Shown here: in pieces, positions 43,157-55,790 of the stretch
Numbering within the stretch: position 1 is the first letter of the stretch
Layout of the letters: each line of letters starts with the position of its first letter
Source: Leuctra nigra
Lineage: Eukaryota; Arthropoda; Insecta; Plecoptera; Leuctridae
Length of the DNA stretch: 64,000 nt
Reading direction: 5' to 3'
NCBI GenBank assembly: GCA_934045905.1
Contig: OW203765.1
Span: 30,847,997 to 30,911,996, forward strand
Program-made: the position numbers and the translations under genes
The notes under the pieces: generated by a model
Databases searched by the model: none
The model's input: the letters and a program-made list of their open reading frames with translations, nothing else
What the model was told of the DNA's origin: nothing

Positions 43157-44993
43157 ATGTGGACAGAATTCAAGTGTACAAAGCTTGTTGTTTCAGGAAG
43201 CTTGATTATTTTATTAGTAGTTACGATTTTACTATACGTGATATCAGATAGTCAAGAATACTTTACGTATATAAATAGTGGCATACGAACAGAAGAACCA
43301 AACACAGGTACAAATAAAACGTTCTTATTAAAAAGTAATATAACAATAATCAATTCGTCGTCCATAGTTGTTCCATCGAGAGTAAATGAAGAGTCATCAA
43401 GCAAGCTATTCGACAAATCACAGCATCAATCCGTAAGTGTTTCATCTACATTAGCGCCATCCAGAAACACACAATCGGCGCTTCCAACAAATTCAACAGT
43501 GAAGGAAAACCAACTCGCAAACCTACAACAATTGTGTCGTAAGGACAAGGACGTTAAAGAACCCAAAGACCGGGAATGCCCGAGGAGACACGTAGTGACA
43601 GTGAAACCTGCTGGAAGAACTGGAAATGTTTTATGGGAATACGCAGCTCTTCTGGCGTACACGAAACTCTACAATTACGCTCCGTACGCCACTCAATGTA
43701 TGTTAGACACGATAGGAAAAATCTTCCAAGATCTTTCCGTACCGCCTCTGGGGTACCTGAAAGGCTGCGATCTAAGTGGAACTCCTTTGGGGAAAGGAAC
43801 CGGGGTCAATGGCCAGAGATCGGTTAATGGTGGGATGGTGTCTGTGATTCCATCGATTAACGTGAAGGATTATCTGTGGTTGATGAAAATAGCTGTGCTC
43901 TACATCCCGCAGATTCGCAAGGAGTTTAGTTTTAAGAAGTCTTTGGTGATGAGAAGTAGACGCATATTGGACAAAATCGTGGATGAGAGGAAGAAACAGA
44001 ATGTTACCAAAGTAAGTAGTACCTGCAGCTATCGTACTAATCATTATGGAAAATTCGCGAAATTTCGCTGCTTCTCGGGACATTCGGGGCATGCCTTTGA
44101 AAGCCAACAATGTTTAAGATATATTTTCAAAAAATATCTTGTCTTTACTTATATTAGGGACTAGGAGTTTTTTTTAAGGATTTAAAGATTAGGATCTTAA
44201 TAAAAATGCATCACAATCTTAAAGCAATTCAAAGTATTGGGATATTTCGTCATGTTTTTTATAAATTTATTTGTTTTTATCAACAGTTTCTATTTCAATA
44301 CCAAAATCTTCCTCAGGACAAAAACTTATCAAATTGTCATCAAAAAGTGATAATACTAATAATGATATTAATACCACAGACAAGGAATAATACCTACTTA
44401 TTAAACAGAAATCAGTAGTAGGTATTATAAAAATAGAACTGTGCCAGAATTGTAATCGAAATCACATATATGTTCATAATTTTGATCCTCCAAGAGCAGT
44501 AAATTGTGTCAGTTTTCACTCATTCGTGATGTTAGAATCAGGAAATAATGTGTACGACTTTCAGCTATACTCTCACAATAACTCGTCCTCATCCCCACAG
44601 ATCGGCGTTCACGTGCGCAAAGGCGACTACAAGAAATACCTCCACACCCGCTACCGTCTAAACCCCGCTCCGGCCTCTTACTACCTCCACGCCATGGACC
44701 ACTTCCGCGCCCGCTTCGTCGACGTCGTCTTCGTCGTGGTCAGCGACGACCCCGCGTGGTGCGCGATGAACCTCCAGGCCGAGGACGTCGTCGTGATCAC
44801 GGACAAGAACAGAGGGTCGGCGGTGGAGGATCTGGCTCTGATGGCGCATTGCGACCATGCAGTGGTGGACTATGGGACGTACGGGGATTGGGGGGCGATC
44901 CTGACTGGAGGCGAGACGGTCGTGTATAATCTTACAGTGGGATCCTCGTACATTCTCGCCGAACTTATACCCAACTGGACGATTATGAACTGA
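43157..44993 (+). CDS. Alpha-1,2-fucosyltransferase-like protein (GT11), two exons
   Basis: Exon 1 is 43157-44011 and exon 2 is 44601-44993, joined in phase 0 (donor AAA/GTAAGT, acceptor CCCCACAG/ATC). The product has 415 residues. Residues 11-29 are a membrane anchor after a short cytoplasmic end (type II, Golgi-like). Residues 30-145 are a Ser/Thr/Asn-rich stem with several N-glycosylation sequons. The catalytic part begins at VKPAGRTGNVLWEYA (149-163). It continues with IGVHVRKGDY (286-295, the family HxRRGD motif that contacts GDP-fucose), VVFVVVSDDPAWC (327-339) and DLALMAHCDH...GTYGDWGAILTGG to 388. The spacing between motifs matches FUT1/FUT2-type enzymes, so the gene looks complete. 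It would transfer fucose to galactose in glycan chains. The usual GNQ of motif one is GNV here. Exon 2 is much richer in GC than exon 1. Confidence 0.9.
44012..44600 (+). other. Intron of the fucosyltransferase gene with MITE fragment
   Basis: The 589-bp GT-AG intron contains a copy of the palindromic element of 39337-39548 at about 44219-44335 (AGTATTGGGATATTTCGTCA to CTTCCTCAGGACAAAAACTT). In-frame stops follow the donor, so retention would truncate the protein before HxRKGD. Confidence 0.8.
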
Positions 44994-45039
44994 GTCTATG
45001 TAAGTTCATCTTACAATTGTGATGATTTAAGAGTCAACA

Positions 45040-45850
45040 GCTTACTCGCAGAAAATTTCGATTCCGCTGTAAAAAAAATCCTAAAAATGCATGAAAATGC
45101 ATTAGCTCTGGGTTGTACGTGACATTTGTGACATTCAATCGTCATGTTGCATATACTGCTGTGAAGTAAGTTATTTCAATTCAAATATTGAAAACCACAA
45201 AAAACCATAAAAGGCTACTTTTTTTCTTAACGGCTTGACCGATTGTTTTCAAAATTTAACAGCATAGAGATAAAGAGTAAATCTGTGTCTCTAGTGATCC
45301 AAAAAATAAGAAAAAATGTTTTTTCTTGTTTTGAGGAAGTGCTAACATGGACAATATATTAGTATTTTTGGCGCCTCTTCCCTGAAACAACGAAACAAAA
45401 AATGAAACTTTGGGGCCACTAGAGACACAGATCTACTCTTTATCTTTTTTTTTGGTCTGGGGCTTAACGTCGCACTGTTCTGCAGCGAGGCTAATGGCGA
45501 CGGATGAATGATTATGATGATGATTGGGAGATGATGGTGAAGAGTAGGTAAGGATGGAAGGCAGGAAGGAGGCGGTCGTGGCCTATTAGTAGGGTACCTT
45601 CCCAGCATTTTCCTGTCGACTGAGGGAAAACCACGAAAAAAACCCAGTCAGGAAGGACGGCCGCGGGAATCGAACCCGGGCCTCCGGAATACAAGTTCAG
45701 AGCGTTAACCACTCACCCAACCTGTTCCGTCTACTCTTTATCTATAACCTGTGAAAAGTTGAAGACAATCGGTAAAACCGTTTTGAAAAAGTAGGGGCCG
45801 CCTTTTTGTGCTTCATAAAACATGAATTTCATCAAGTATCGTAGACTCTT
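45040..45850 (+). repeat. Long copy of the 4545-type repeat, split by a SINE
   Basis: Shared modules with 4545-4820 lie at both ends. The middle contains AACGGCTTGACCGATTGTTT and sequence around GTGTCTCTAGTGATCC that faces GGCCACTAGAGACACAGAT, an internal inverted repeat. A SINE sits inside it at 45446-45730, so the repeat is older than the SINE. Confidence 0.65.
45446..45730 (-). mobile_element. tRNA-derived SINE, copy 1
   Basis: Read on the minus strand it starts ACGGAACAGGTTGGGTGAGT (A-box region), has GGGTTCGATTCCCGC (B box), then a core with CCCAGTCAGG-, CCCAGCATTTTCC- and GGCCTATTAGT-type phrases, and ends in a T/A run. An exact 13-bp duplication CTACTCTTTATCT lies at 45433-45445 and 45731-45743. 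The core resembles a widely distributed insect tRNA-SINE type with an ACGTCGCAC / TGGCGACG module. That link is from memory. The short ORFs inside it are not genes. Confidence 0.9.
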
Positions 45851-48318
45851 AAATTATTGTCTACGATTATCAATTAATTTTACATTCGTTTTATTATCAA
45901 ATATATTTGTCGTTCACTCCCAATATTGGGCAACTTCCTCGATGTTATCAGTTCTCAAATAGTATTGATAATAAATGTTATCTCTGCAAATCATTACCTC
46001 AATGATTATATAATATACAATGATGCCACAATTCTTACTAGGAAAACGCTCAGTGTAGCGCGTTGATAAGCGAGCACCGTTACGTGCAAATTCTCAAACC
46101 GGAATTGCGCCAAAAACCGGGATCAAACAGGAACCAGAAATCGTTTGACCAATCAAATTCAAATTTAACATGCTCATTGGGACTCGCATTTTGAGGTGTT
46201 TTTGACAATGTTCATGCAAAAATGTATGCTTCTTTTGAAACATGTGTCACTCTTATACATTCAAAGAAATATGAAATAAAATATCACCGATCCTTTGACG
46301 CATTTGATTCAAGATTTATGCGAATACTCTCTTATCAATTAAAAAATAATTCAGTGAATTAGTCTGACGGTTTTTCTAAACAAAAGAATCCCAATCTGTC
46401 GATGAAACCAACAGACAATATCGTTCGTGGGTGAAACGAGGAATTTCTGTGTCCTTGGGTGTATACCTCGGGGTACATAGTTTACGAGTGTGATAATTAC
46501 ACAAACTGTTAATTATTGTAATTCCAATTTCAATAATAAACATGAAGACAATATAGTCGAACTTTTATAAACCACTTCACATTAGGCCCTTTATCAAAGC
46601 AATTCAAAGCAAATAATATCTTAATCATGAAACATATCCCAAAGAGCTTGGAGCTAAAGATGTTCACAACCCGCTTTATTCTAGGACACTAATTGACTTA
46701 CTGCTAACATATTAATTAATTTTGCGTCGACATTATTCTGCACTCTCGTTGTGTATTGTGTAATGAGCAACAATGGATTCTTGCCTGGCTTGTAAGCAAA
46801 TTCCTAGAGCGGCGCACGTGGCTTCGTGCAAAGGAATTAATATTGATTGTGCGGAGAATGTGTATGAAGATGGTTTGCTTTCATCGTAAGGACACAAAGA
46901 CGTTTAGTATTTTGGAAGCAAGGTATTGATTACTTTGTTAAACGCCGAATAAGTTAATTATGCTGTAATGTTTATTATCAGGTACTAAAATGTTTGCAAT
47001 GCCGCTGTATACGAGTGAGTCTTAGTAAGTGTGTATACAAAATCTATGAAACTTAGAGAAAAGGAGAGGACACACACTAAAAGACTCAATTTCTTGGGAT
47101 TCCTCGGTTTCAGTGTTTTAATATTAACACTTTTAACGAACCTAAGCTCAACCAATAGGAAATAAGCTTTATCGATTCTGACAAAATAACCTAATATTGC
47201 ACTGTCTAACCTCCAAAATAGGGTGAAAGTACACTCTCTTATTATTTTGTGCGGCCCAATAATTTTGGAAGAGATCAGTATTAAAAGCTAAATCGAAAGA
47301 CGACGATAGAAATCCATCCAAATTAACTCATTGATTGCCTCCTTAAAGCTCTTGATGAAATATGATTTCTCGAAGAAAATTAATTATCCTACGTATCGTC
47401 TCTCAAATTGACAATCATGTCGTCGTAATTGATGACGATTGCATTTTCCTCCTGAGAAAAATGCGAGAAAAACAGGAGAAACTTTCGTCTTCTTCAATAG
47501 ATACGTCGTGGGCTTCTAGACTTGTTGCTCTCTGCTTTAATATCTACTTTTCGCCACCGCAGATGGGACTGTATGGAGCTGGGGCTGGATTTGAAAAGAA
47601 ATACAGTTATATCATCTAAAAAGAAAGTAGTATGCAATTACAAAAACCTGTCACGTCTGCAGTCTGTTTTGAACGAAATTCTCTGATTGGTCGAATAGGT
47701 TCCGTCAAGTTGATATAATTCAAGTTTTTAAAAGTGTATAATTAATCTGAACAAAGACCTTATATTCACCAATCACCACCAAGTTTCAATGAAAATTAGA
47801 CACAATAGCAAACATTTTATTATTGGGTCGTGTAACACTTTCAGTTGACTAAATGATTTCTTGTGTTACGTAATATCGGTCCGAGGCGGTGCATGTGCGG
47901 TGCTCTCTTATCAACGCGTACACAGAGCGTTTTCCTAAGTATTTATTTAGTAATTAAATTGCTATGTGCATATTTAGGTCATCCTGAAATCTATTTCCGA
48001 TATAAACTGGTGCGTCTGAAGCTAGTACAAAACAAGTAAGTCATCGAAATTCTCAATGATAAACGGTATGTGAAGTCAGGTAAAGAGAACGGGCGTTATG
48101 ACTTTTTCTGCATTTTCCTTCAATACCGCACGTCTCTGCTAGAGGATTTATAGCTGAATGCAGGCGATAAATTGCATTTTTCTTCTCCGTAGCTCTCAAC
48201 CACGGTTATATACAAGACAGAAGATCGGAACTCTTTAGCAGAAAGAAATGTGTAGCAAGCCCCTGCTGTTTTCTTCCTCTTTTTCATTCATTTGTGTGAC
48301 GCTATTCTGTATGATGGA

Positions 48319-48338
48319 GAGGGGGGGGGGGGGGGGGG
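48319..48338 (+). repeat. G homopolymer
   Basis: About 18 G in an otherwise AT-rich context. Similar G/C runs occur at 17069, 35397, 41926 and 56523. Confidence 0.85.
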
Positions 48339-49119
48339 TTCAGGTGTTTTATACTCTTCGCCTGTTCCCATAAATTTTCTTAATTTTCTAACAGCTACAA
48401 AGAGATTGTTTTAAATTGTTGTGTGGACATGATTCGAGAAATAAATGACAAATCGTGTTAAAATATCGTATAACAAAAACATTTTTTGTAGTCATAGAAT
48501 GACTATGTAATATAATTTTCATTGTCTCTGTCCCAATACAAGCACACATTCAAATCAGAATGATCTAAATCATCATTTGCATTATTCATTTATAGCATTT
48601 GCATCAATATATTGATCATCAATTAGTATAATATTTTAACTATCCAATAAGGCTGCCCATTGCCAGCTATTTTTATTCTTATACACACGCTATTTCTTGA
48701 TAAATCAATTGAAATATTTGGTCAAATTCTGTCTGGACAGAAATTTCTAGACATAAATGACTGATCCATTGCTATGCTTATGCAAAATCATTTACATCAT
48801 TTGGCCACTATTTAGGCTCAATCTGGATTCCGGCAAACTTTGAACATATTGTTTCAAATCATATTGTTTCATATTTGTTCAAATGAAAAGGAGAGTTTTA
48901 ACCAATATCCAAGTTCAAGAGCTTAAGTGATTTATTATATCACTTTAGATTTGTCCGCACTTTTGTTCGTGGTTTGTTCCATTCAAACGCCACATTTTCG
49001 TCATTTTGAATTATTATTCAAAAATTAATCCCATCCTAAAGATAAACCAATAATTCCTGGTGGCAATTTATATGTTTATTTGTTCTGTGGAAATAAATTT
49101 CGTTCGTGAGTCGGGATTT

Positions 49120-49154
49120 GTAATCTCTGTAATCTCTGTAATCTCTATAATCTC
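49120..49154 (+). repeat. 9-bp tandem repeat
   Basis: GTAATCTCT repeats four times with one variant. Simple tandem repeat. Confidence 0.75.
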
Positions 49155-52151
49155 GTGTGTATAGCGTACGAAATAATTAAATAAAAATATTCTTTTAATG
49201 GGAGATCGGATTCTAAATCCTCTTCAGCCTACTCATATTAGCCGAAAATGAGAGATTTTCTTTCATTTTTCAAATGTTCCTATCTATAGAAAGGAATCGA
49301 TATAATCTCACATACTCATTTGTAAAAAAAAAATATCACGCCCATTAAATTAAACCCCATTTGTAAATGGCTGGGAAAGGATCAATGCTTTTTTAAGTTA
49401 TATTACCTCAATACTTTGATGCTTCGATGAAACAAAACTCGAAATGAAGCACAGTTTTCCTTACAATGGTTGTTTAGTGAAATACACGGGATTCAAAGTA
49501 GTAGTTAGTTCAAATAGTAATTATAATATAATAATTAACACTTACTTATTAGTGTTTGATCAAAATTGTGTAATCTGCTGTGTGCAATCTTATTCTAGGA
49601 AAACGCTACGTGCATAAAGATTTGATATTTTGATAAAGATTTGATTTAGCAATTTCCCGAAGCATTTTTATGTTAAGAAAATGCTTGTTAAATTGTCAAT
49701 TCCTCTTAAAGCATTTTACCGATTTTTTATAATTTTATAAATTTTGATTTGTACTTCCTCAAATATAGAATCACAATAATTTAAAAAACGGACGTGATTA
49801 TTTTGCCAACCCATGTATGTTTAGTTTTAGTTTATACTAAACGAATCAGGGCTTCGAAATGGTTACGTTGACATTCACATTTTTATTTTTATTTATTTGC
49901 TCTCAAGCCCGATTTTTTTCAGGATTTAATATCTCTATGCAGAACGACATTCTTTTAACATAATTTCATTTCGTTTGAAATTTAATAATAAAAACTCTGT
50001 AGTAGCCTCAGCCATTTATCTTGAACTGAATTAAAAACGTGGCAATTCAATTAGTGGAATCTCGTAATTAAATTTGTGATGCATTCCTAACTAAATTCCC
50101 AATGACTGAAAATAGAAAACAATCTAGCAGGAATGGATTAACACTTTTTCGAACAAAACTTACTGGATAAATCATGCGATCTTGTTTCCACACCTGACAA
50201 ATTCAGTTTATACATCAACAATTCATTGTCATTGTCATCAATTCCTTGATTTAGTGCAGTCATTGAGTTATGTCATGTAATTTACACTATAAATTCGAAA
50301 ACAGTTCGTTAGATGTCGACAGGCTACAGGATCTGGTTAAGTCAGACAAAGTATTTACAAATACTCAGATATGTAGATCAAATCAACTTGCAACGATTTT
50401 AAAAACACTTCAAAATCAACACGAACTGATAAAATATTAGACGTAAAAACATATTATTTGGTTCATTCGGCAATAACATTGTTATTTGAACTAGAATAAA
50501 GCGATATTCAATTAAATAATATTGGGATGTCACTAATAATAATGCCAGTTTCAACAACTTTTCAAGTTTAGAATTCCTATCAAATAAGTATTTTGTTGGA
50601 TCATCTATATTCATCTACCCGACTTTATAGTCCGGACTAGATTTTAATCAAATCTTTGATCGCAGTTTCTGATTTCTTGAAGTTATTTTTTTTGAATGAT
50701 TCGACAAACATTATCCAAATGCATGCTCTGAAATTAATGATTTCGACGTGCTAGCACTGAATCAAGATGTACGCATGATGGGAACTGAGCTAGTGTCCAC
50801 CAAATGACGTACAGTGGTTTAGACTTTACACAGCTACGCTTTCTCTATACGTGGAGCAATTAGAGCAAATACGTGTTGAGCTCAAGGGGAGAGTGAACCG
50901 TAACCTAACTTTTTCCACGTGACAAAGGTACAGAGTCAGTTAAAACACCACGCAAAAAGTAATTGCGTCTAGAAAGTTTTAGTCATGCATGCTACACTAT
51001 ACCGTCCACCGCAAGTAAAGCGACAACTTCAAATCCTGCCAATGCAAATATTTACACATGTAAAAAGTCTGTGTTTGCAAGTACAAGTATCTTCCACGAG
51101 TAACGAATAGAACGAATAGTTCACTCAATTCCCACCTCCACAGCTTTTCAAGAGCGCTGCGGGTCGTGTTCACTATTTTAGAACGTTCATTTTGAAACAG
51201 AAAAAAAACTTCAAATTGCACCACTTGAAGTGTAGGGTTAATTGGAATAATTTTAAAAGTGATTCAAGTTTCAGGGGCTGGATTCACAAGTGGTATTATA
51301 CGTATTATCTTTTGATTTAATACCAAAAACACCATGTTAAATGAAAGATAATACAAAAGATAGTACGTAAAAAGAGAAAATACTGTTTTGTATATCTGGC
51401 CCCAGATGTACAAATATTTACACGATTTTTGCATTTTTCCTGTGGCTTTATCCCTAATCCCTATACTTATAAAGGTCTTTCGATGTGCCAAATTTCAGTA
51501 GGTAGGCTACTAAATATATGAGATCATGCATTTCTCCACACGAAACTTTATATTTCTCTTACTTTTAAGTTTTAGCTTCTATTTTATTTAATGAGATGTG
51601 TACCTATATGACTCACAATGATAGAAGACATTTCGTAATATCCAAATCAGTTAAACTCTCATATTTTACATTTAGTTAGAAGTTCTACTTAATTAATCTA
51701 CTTTCATTAACCACCAGGCTAGAGGCTAGCCCTACAGATAACAAATTACATCATATCTTACGACATGCAACGCAGCATATTGCTCCTGAACCAGCGCAGT
51801 GTTTGTATGTCACGTGAGTTATTCAGTCTGACCATGTTGCCACATTGACACTGCGGCTTGCTAATATGGAGAAGATTACCGGACCATCCATCAACACAGA
51901 TTAACAAGCTCCTGACGGAATGTGAAAGCCAAGTAATCTGTAAGGATTATTGTGATGTCAACCAGGTAGGTTTATTAAGCGAGCGGAGAGTGATGGATCT
52001 TTTGGCTTCTCGCTTTAGTTATGTTTCTGATCGCTCGATGATAGTCTCATATCTTTATAATTTGTGTGTACTTATCCATACACAATCACTCGAAAAATTG
52101 AACACTTCCGAGTCTGGTTTCTGAGATAATTTGAGTTTACTCCTCCATGTT

Positions 52152-52433
52152 TTTTTGTCTGGGGCTTAACGTCGCACTGTTCTGCAGCGAGGCTAATGGC
52201 GACGGATGAATGATTATGATGATGATTGGGAGATGACGGTGAAGATTAGGCAAGGATGGAAGGTGGGAAGGAGGCGGTCGTGGCCTATTAGTAGGGTGCC
52301 TTCCCAGCATTTGCCTGTCGACTGAGGAATTACCACGAAAAAACCCCAGTCAGGAAGGACGGTCACGGGAATCGAACCCGGGCCTCCGGAATACAAGTTC
52401 AGAGCGTTAAATAACTCAGCCAACCTGTTCCGT
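52152..52433 (-). mobile_element. tRNA-derived SINE, copy 2
   Basis: Same structure as copy 1, with duplication CTCCTCCATGTT at 52140-52151 and 52434-52445. The B box is GGTTCGATTCCCGTG on the minus strand. It faces copy 3, which lies about 540 bp away in the opposite direction. Confidence 0.9.
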
Positions 52434-52972
52434 CTCCTCCATGTTCTCTTTTTAAGCGATATAGACGATATTTTTTTTGTACGGCTAGATTTGAACAAAA
52501 TCATTTTTTTCTAATAATCATATGGACATTCATATACTATCATGAAAAAAGATGACGTGTGCTTTTTAAAAAGATAAGAAAACAAATTCGACATGATTTC
52601 CCTATACCTCTAATGTTAAAAAGTTTTTTGAACATGTGATTTAAAGATTTTTGGCTTCATCGAGGCATCATACATAAACCGCTCTCGGAATTGTGATTGA
52701 TTGAAAAAAGTCGCTTCCTCTTTCCGCGTTGAGTACTTGTCTAAATGGAGATACATCAGCCTCTCTACCCCTCTACATCAATACTGTCTGCATTCCTGTT
52801 GATCCCAGTGGCAACGCGTGTACATGAGATGCTCTTGTGATGTGCAACTTAACGCGGAAGCCGCAACCGCAACATGTTCATGTATACTTCCACAGACACT
52901 TAAATCCAGTCAGACAGAACAGTCTTGTCTGGAGCTGACACGGGGGCTCATCTCAGTCGTTTGATGAAAATA

Positions 52973-53256
52973 GAACAGGTTGTGTGAGTGGTTAAAGCTC
53001 TGAACTTGTATTCCGGAGGCCCGGGTTCGATTCCCGCGGCCGTCCTTCCTGACTGGGGGGTTTTTCGTGGTATTCCCTCAGTCGACAGGCAAATGCTGGG
53101 AAGGTACCCTACTAATAGGCCATGACCGCCTCCTTCCCAACTTCCATCCTTACCTACTCTTCACCATCATCTCCCATTCATCATCATAATCATTCATTCG
53201 TCGCCATTAGCCTCGCTGCAGAACAGTGCGACGTTAAGCCACAGACAAAAAAAAAT
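52973..53256 (+). mobile_element. tRNA-derived SINE, copy 3
   Basis: It begins GAACAGGTTGTGTGAGTGGT, has GGGTTCGATTCCCGCGGCCG as B box and ends with AGCCACAGAC plus an A-rich tail with AAAAT units. The target duplication is obscured by the A/T-rich surroundings. Its tRNA-like head is the best preserved of the three. Confidence 0.88.
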
Positions 53257-55044
53257 AAAAATTATAAAAATAAAAATAATATTTCAAATTTCTGAACTTC
53301 ATGTTGCAGTATTCTAGAAAAAAATAATCCAATATTTCGATAATGAAATAACAAAAAAACTAGGAAACAAAAAAAGCGCACACAGCGAACGAGCAAGAGT
53401 ACCCTGCTGACGCTCGCTAAGCTCGTTAAGCGAGATAATATTTCAGAAGTCATGTTTTTAAACAGTTCCAAAGTAAAATTGACAAGTTTTGCTTGTACTT
53501 TTCCGTGTTGAACATATATGATATTTGTATACTTTTCTGGCAGAAGACTTCCGTTTGTTTACTCTAGCGCACACAGTTACACTAAGATCCATTGGAAAAC
53601 ATAAACATATGGAAATATTTGACTCAAAGTTTGAAGATTCAGATCAAACCTGCAGCATTATATTTATCTCACACATCAAAAATAATTCAGAACAATTATT
53701 GTATTTACAATTATAGAAGAAGCACTCCGCGCAATGTTGATAAGCGAACCTTGGAATGCATGGAAATAACAAATTGTTTTGTAAAGCGAATTTTGTGAAA
53801 TATATTTATGACATAGCCAACTTATTGAGCATAACGAATAACATTCCTACCGTGTATGGAATGTCTCTACTCTCTAGAAAAGTATTTATACCTCCAACCT
53901 TAATACTTTTATCATGAAGATAAAAAAAATACTTCGTTTTTCGAACACTGTTTTAAAATATGAATGAAAAACTAAACTTGACTTATCAAATTCAGTTTAT
54001 ATTAAATATAAAAAAATATATATTTTGATAAAAATAAAAATTAACAAGACCAATTGCGACGGATGAATAATTACGATGTTGATTGTGAGATAATAATGAT
54101 GAAAAGGTAAGGATGGGAAGGTGGCGGCTGTAGTCTATGTAGAAAACGTTCCAGAATTTGAATCTCGTCCGAAGAAAACCACGAGAAATCTCAGGCAAGA
54201 CGGACAACCTTGAGAATCTAACGCCAGACCCAACCTTCTCACAACGATATTTCCACTTCACTACGTTAATAAAACCTACACAATGTCAGAGAAGAAAACT
54301 TAGACTTTATAATATCTTCAGCCAACGGTCAAGCTCACGTTCCCAAACATTCGCATGTTTCTGACATCCATTAAGTCCAGTCTGCTTAACCATGAGGAGA
54401 AGCTACTCGTCCGCGATGGCATGTGGAGACACTGTGATTTCTATTAGAGAATATAAATCCAGAGAGTTCTTGAGACCATGATTTGCCCTGGGGAGTTGGG
54501 AGTGGGACGGGAGAGATTTGTGTCCACTCCAGGACAGAGTGGGACGTCCCACAGGAGAGGATCCAACCGAATGACGTCAGAAGGGCTTTATTTCTTCTTT
54601 TTTAGGGAATAGTTGTGTTAAATGTGTGGATCGGTTACTTTTAGTACTAAAACAAAACTCAGTGCATATAAAAATGTAATAGATTGGAGAGAAATATTAA
54701 TACTTCAAGTCGACAAAATTAAACTTTATTTTGGTTGGAGTATAAATACTTTTGTGATGGAAATAAAGTTACATCTGAAGCCATCAAGTATTTTCATACA
54801 TTGCTTTATAGTCATGAATGTCTTTCAGGAAGACATAATTTACGAGGATGCAGTAGGTAATAAAACTTTTAAAATGATTGTGCAGATAGAATTCATTTTA
54901 TTTAATCCGTCAATACTGCATGATCAACAATATTATACTCACATTTAGGTATGTCTCAAGTTAGTTTTACCGTTTGAAGATAACAAAACTGTACATTTAC
55001 AACCGAAATTAATTTAAGTTCGTTCAGTAAAAATTGATTTTTAT
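53257..55044. other. Non-genic stretch with repeat fragments
   Basis: 53722-53790 carries a family head fragment (TGTTGATAAGCGAACCTTGG). ORFs here, including the 108-codon one at 54622-54948, have no recognised domain. The SINE remnant at 54050-54245 is listed separately. Confidence 0.45.
54050..54245 (-). repeat. Degraded tRNA-SINE copy
   Basis: GCGACGGATGAATAATTACG, GGTAAGGATGGGAAGGTGGC and AAACCACGAGAAATCTCAGG parallel the SINE core in order, but with many substitutions. It is an old copy. Confidence 0.6.
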
Positions 55045-55200
55045 TATCTAGTGGAGCGGTCGCTCCACGCCAGCCAAGTCGTACGGCGCGCACACTCTCA
55101 CACAACATACAGTTCAAATCTAAAGGTTAGAGCAACCCACTTTTACTGTAAGCATCAGCGGCATTTTCGGCCTACTGGTATAAAATCTGATATCAAAAAA
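55045..55200 (+). repeat. Dispersed repeat with GTGGAGC hairpin, copy 2
   Basis: TCTAGTGGAGCGGTCGCTCC, CAGCCAAGTCGTACGG and GGCATTTTCGGCCTACTGG occur in the order found at 7790-7940. Confidence 0.55.
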
Positions 55201-55266
55201 TGGGCCAACCTCCGCAATGAATTTCCAGAGTGATACTGCCTGAGCCAACTTGCTCCGTCTTACACT

Positions 55267-55362
55267 GTAATATACGTACAGTCACATTCAGAAGTTGTTT
55301 ACCATCCCCTTGACAATACGGGTATCTGGTAAGCAGCTTCAAATGTGACTGTACAATATACA
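55267..55362. repeat. Imperfect hairpin of about 96 nt
   Basis: Arms of about 35 bp (left with GTACAGTCACATTCAGAAG, right with CTTCAAATGTGACTGTAC) pair with several mismatches around a spacer of about 22 nt. The size is compatible with a pre-miRNA but nothing confirms one. Confidence 0.5.
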
Positions 55363-55502
55363 ATATGCAATGAACAGCAATTAAATATGTAGTGAGTACT
55401 TGCAAGAGTATAGTAACTAAGTAAGATTGAGACCCAGAAACTTAAACTGAAAATAATATTCAGTTGACGGTGCACGAAAAGTATGAAGCTATTACTAAAC
55501 AG

Positions 55503-55790
55503 CAGTGGCGGCTATTACAGTGTGCAAGGTGTGACAATTGCACACCTGATCATCCAAGAAAATTATTTAAAAGTGCTCCCTAATCCAGGAAGTAGGAAGT
55601 TAAATATTTTGTCTAATCATTTTGCTCTCCAAAAGACGTAAAAATGCATCAATTTCAAATTAAAGATACAAAAAAATCCGGGGTTATGCGCCCCGGCCCC
55701 GCATCTGCTGGGGGCTCTCCTCTTAGAGTACTTTCTTCTACGTCCTTCTATGAATTGAACACCTGTTGTAAAGCCAAATAGCCGCCACTG
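55503..55790. mobile_element. 288-bp hAT-type MITE with 8-bp duplication
   Basis: The ends are inverted repeats CAGTGGCGGCTATT / AATAGCCGCCACTG, and the exact 8-bp sequence CTAAACAG lies on both sides (55495-55502 and 55791-55798). CAGTG-type ends and 8-bp duplications are hallmarks of hAT transposons. No transposase is present. Confidence 0.9.

Larger units (their letters stand above)
45851..52139. other. Long non-genic stretch with repeat fragments
   Basis: 5'-anchored family heads occur at 46038-46170 (plus, TAGGAAAACGCTCAGTGTAG), 47890-47937 (minus) and 49597-49625 (plus, short). A G-run lies at 48319-48338 and a GTAATCTCT tandem at 49120-49154. Several ORFs of 60-90 codons have no domain and mostly lack good starts. 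No gene recognised. Confidence 0.45.

Noticed and set aside
44012..44164. Extension of exon 1 of the fucosyltransferase past 44011
   Set aside because: The frame loses family similarity after a consensus GTAAGT, and the conserved sequence resumes at 44601 after a clear acceptor.
52214..52504. 96-codon minus ORF
   Set aside because: It runs through the SINE, and its twin at 45512-45712 comes from another SINE copy.
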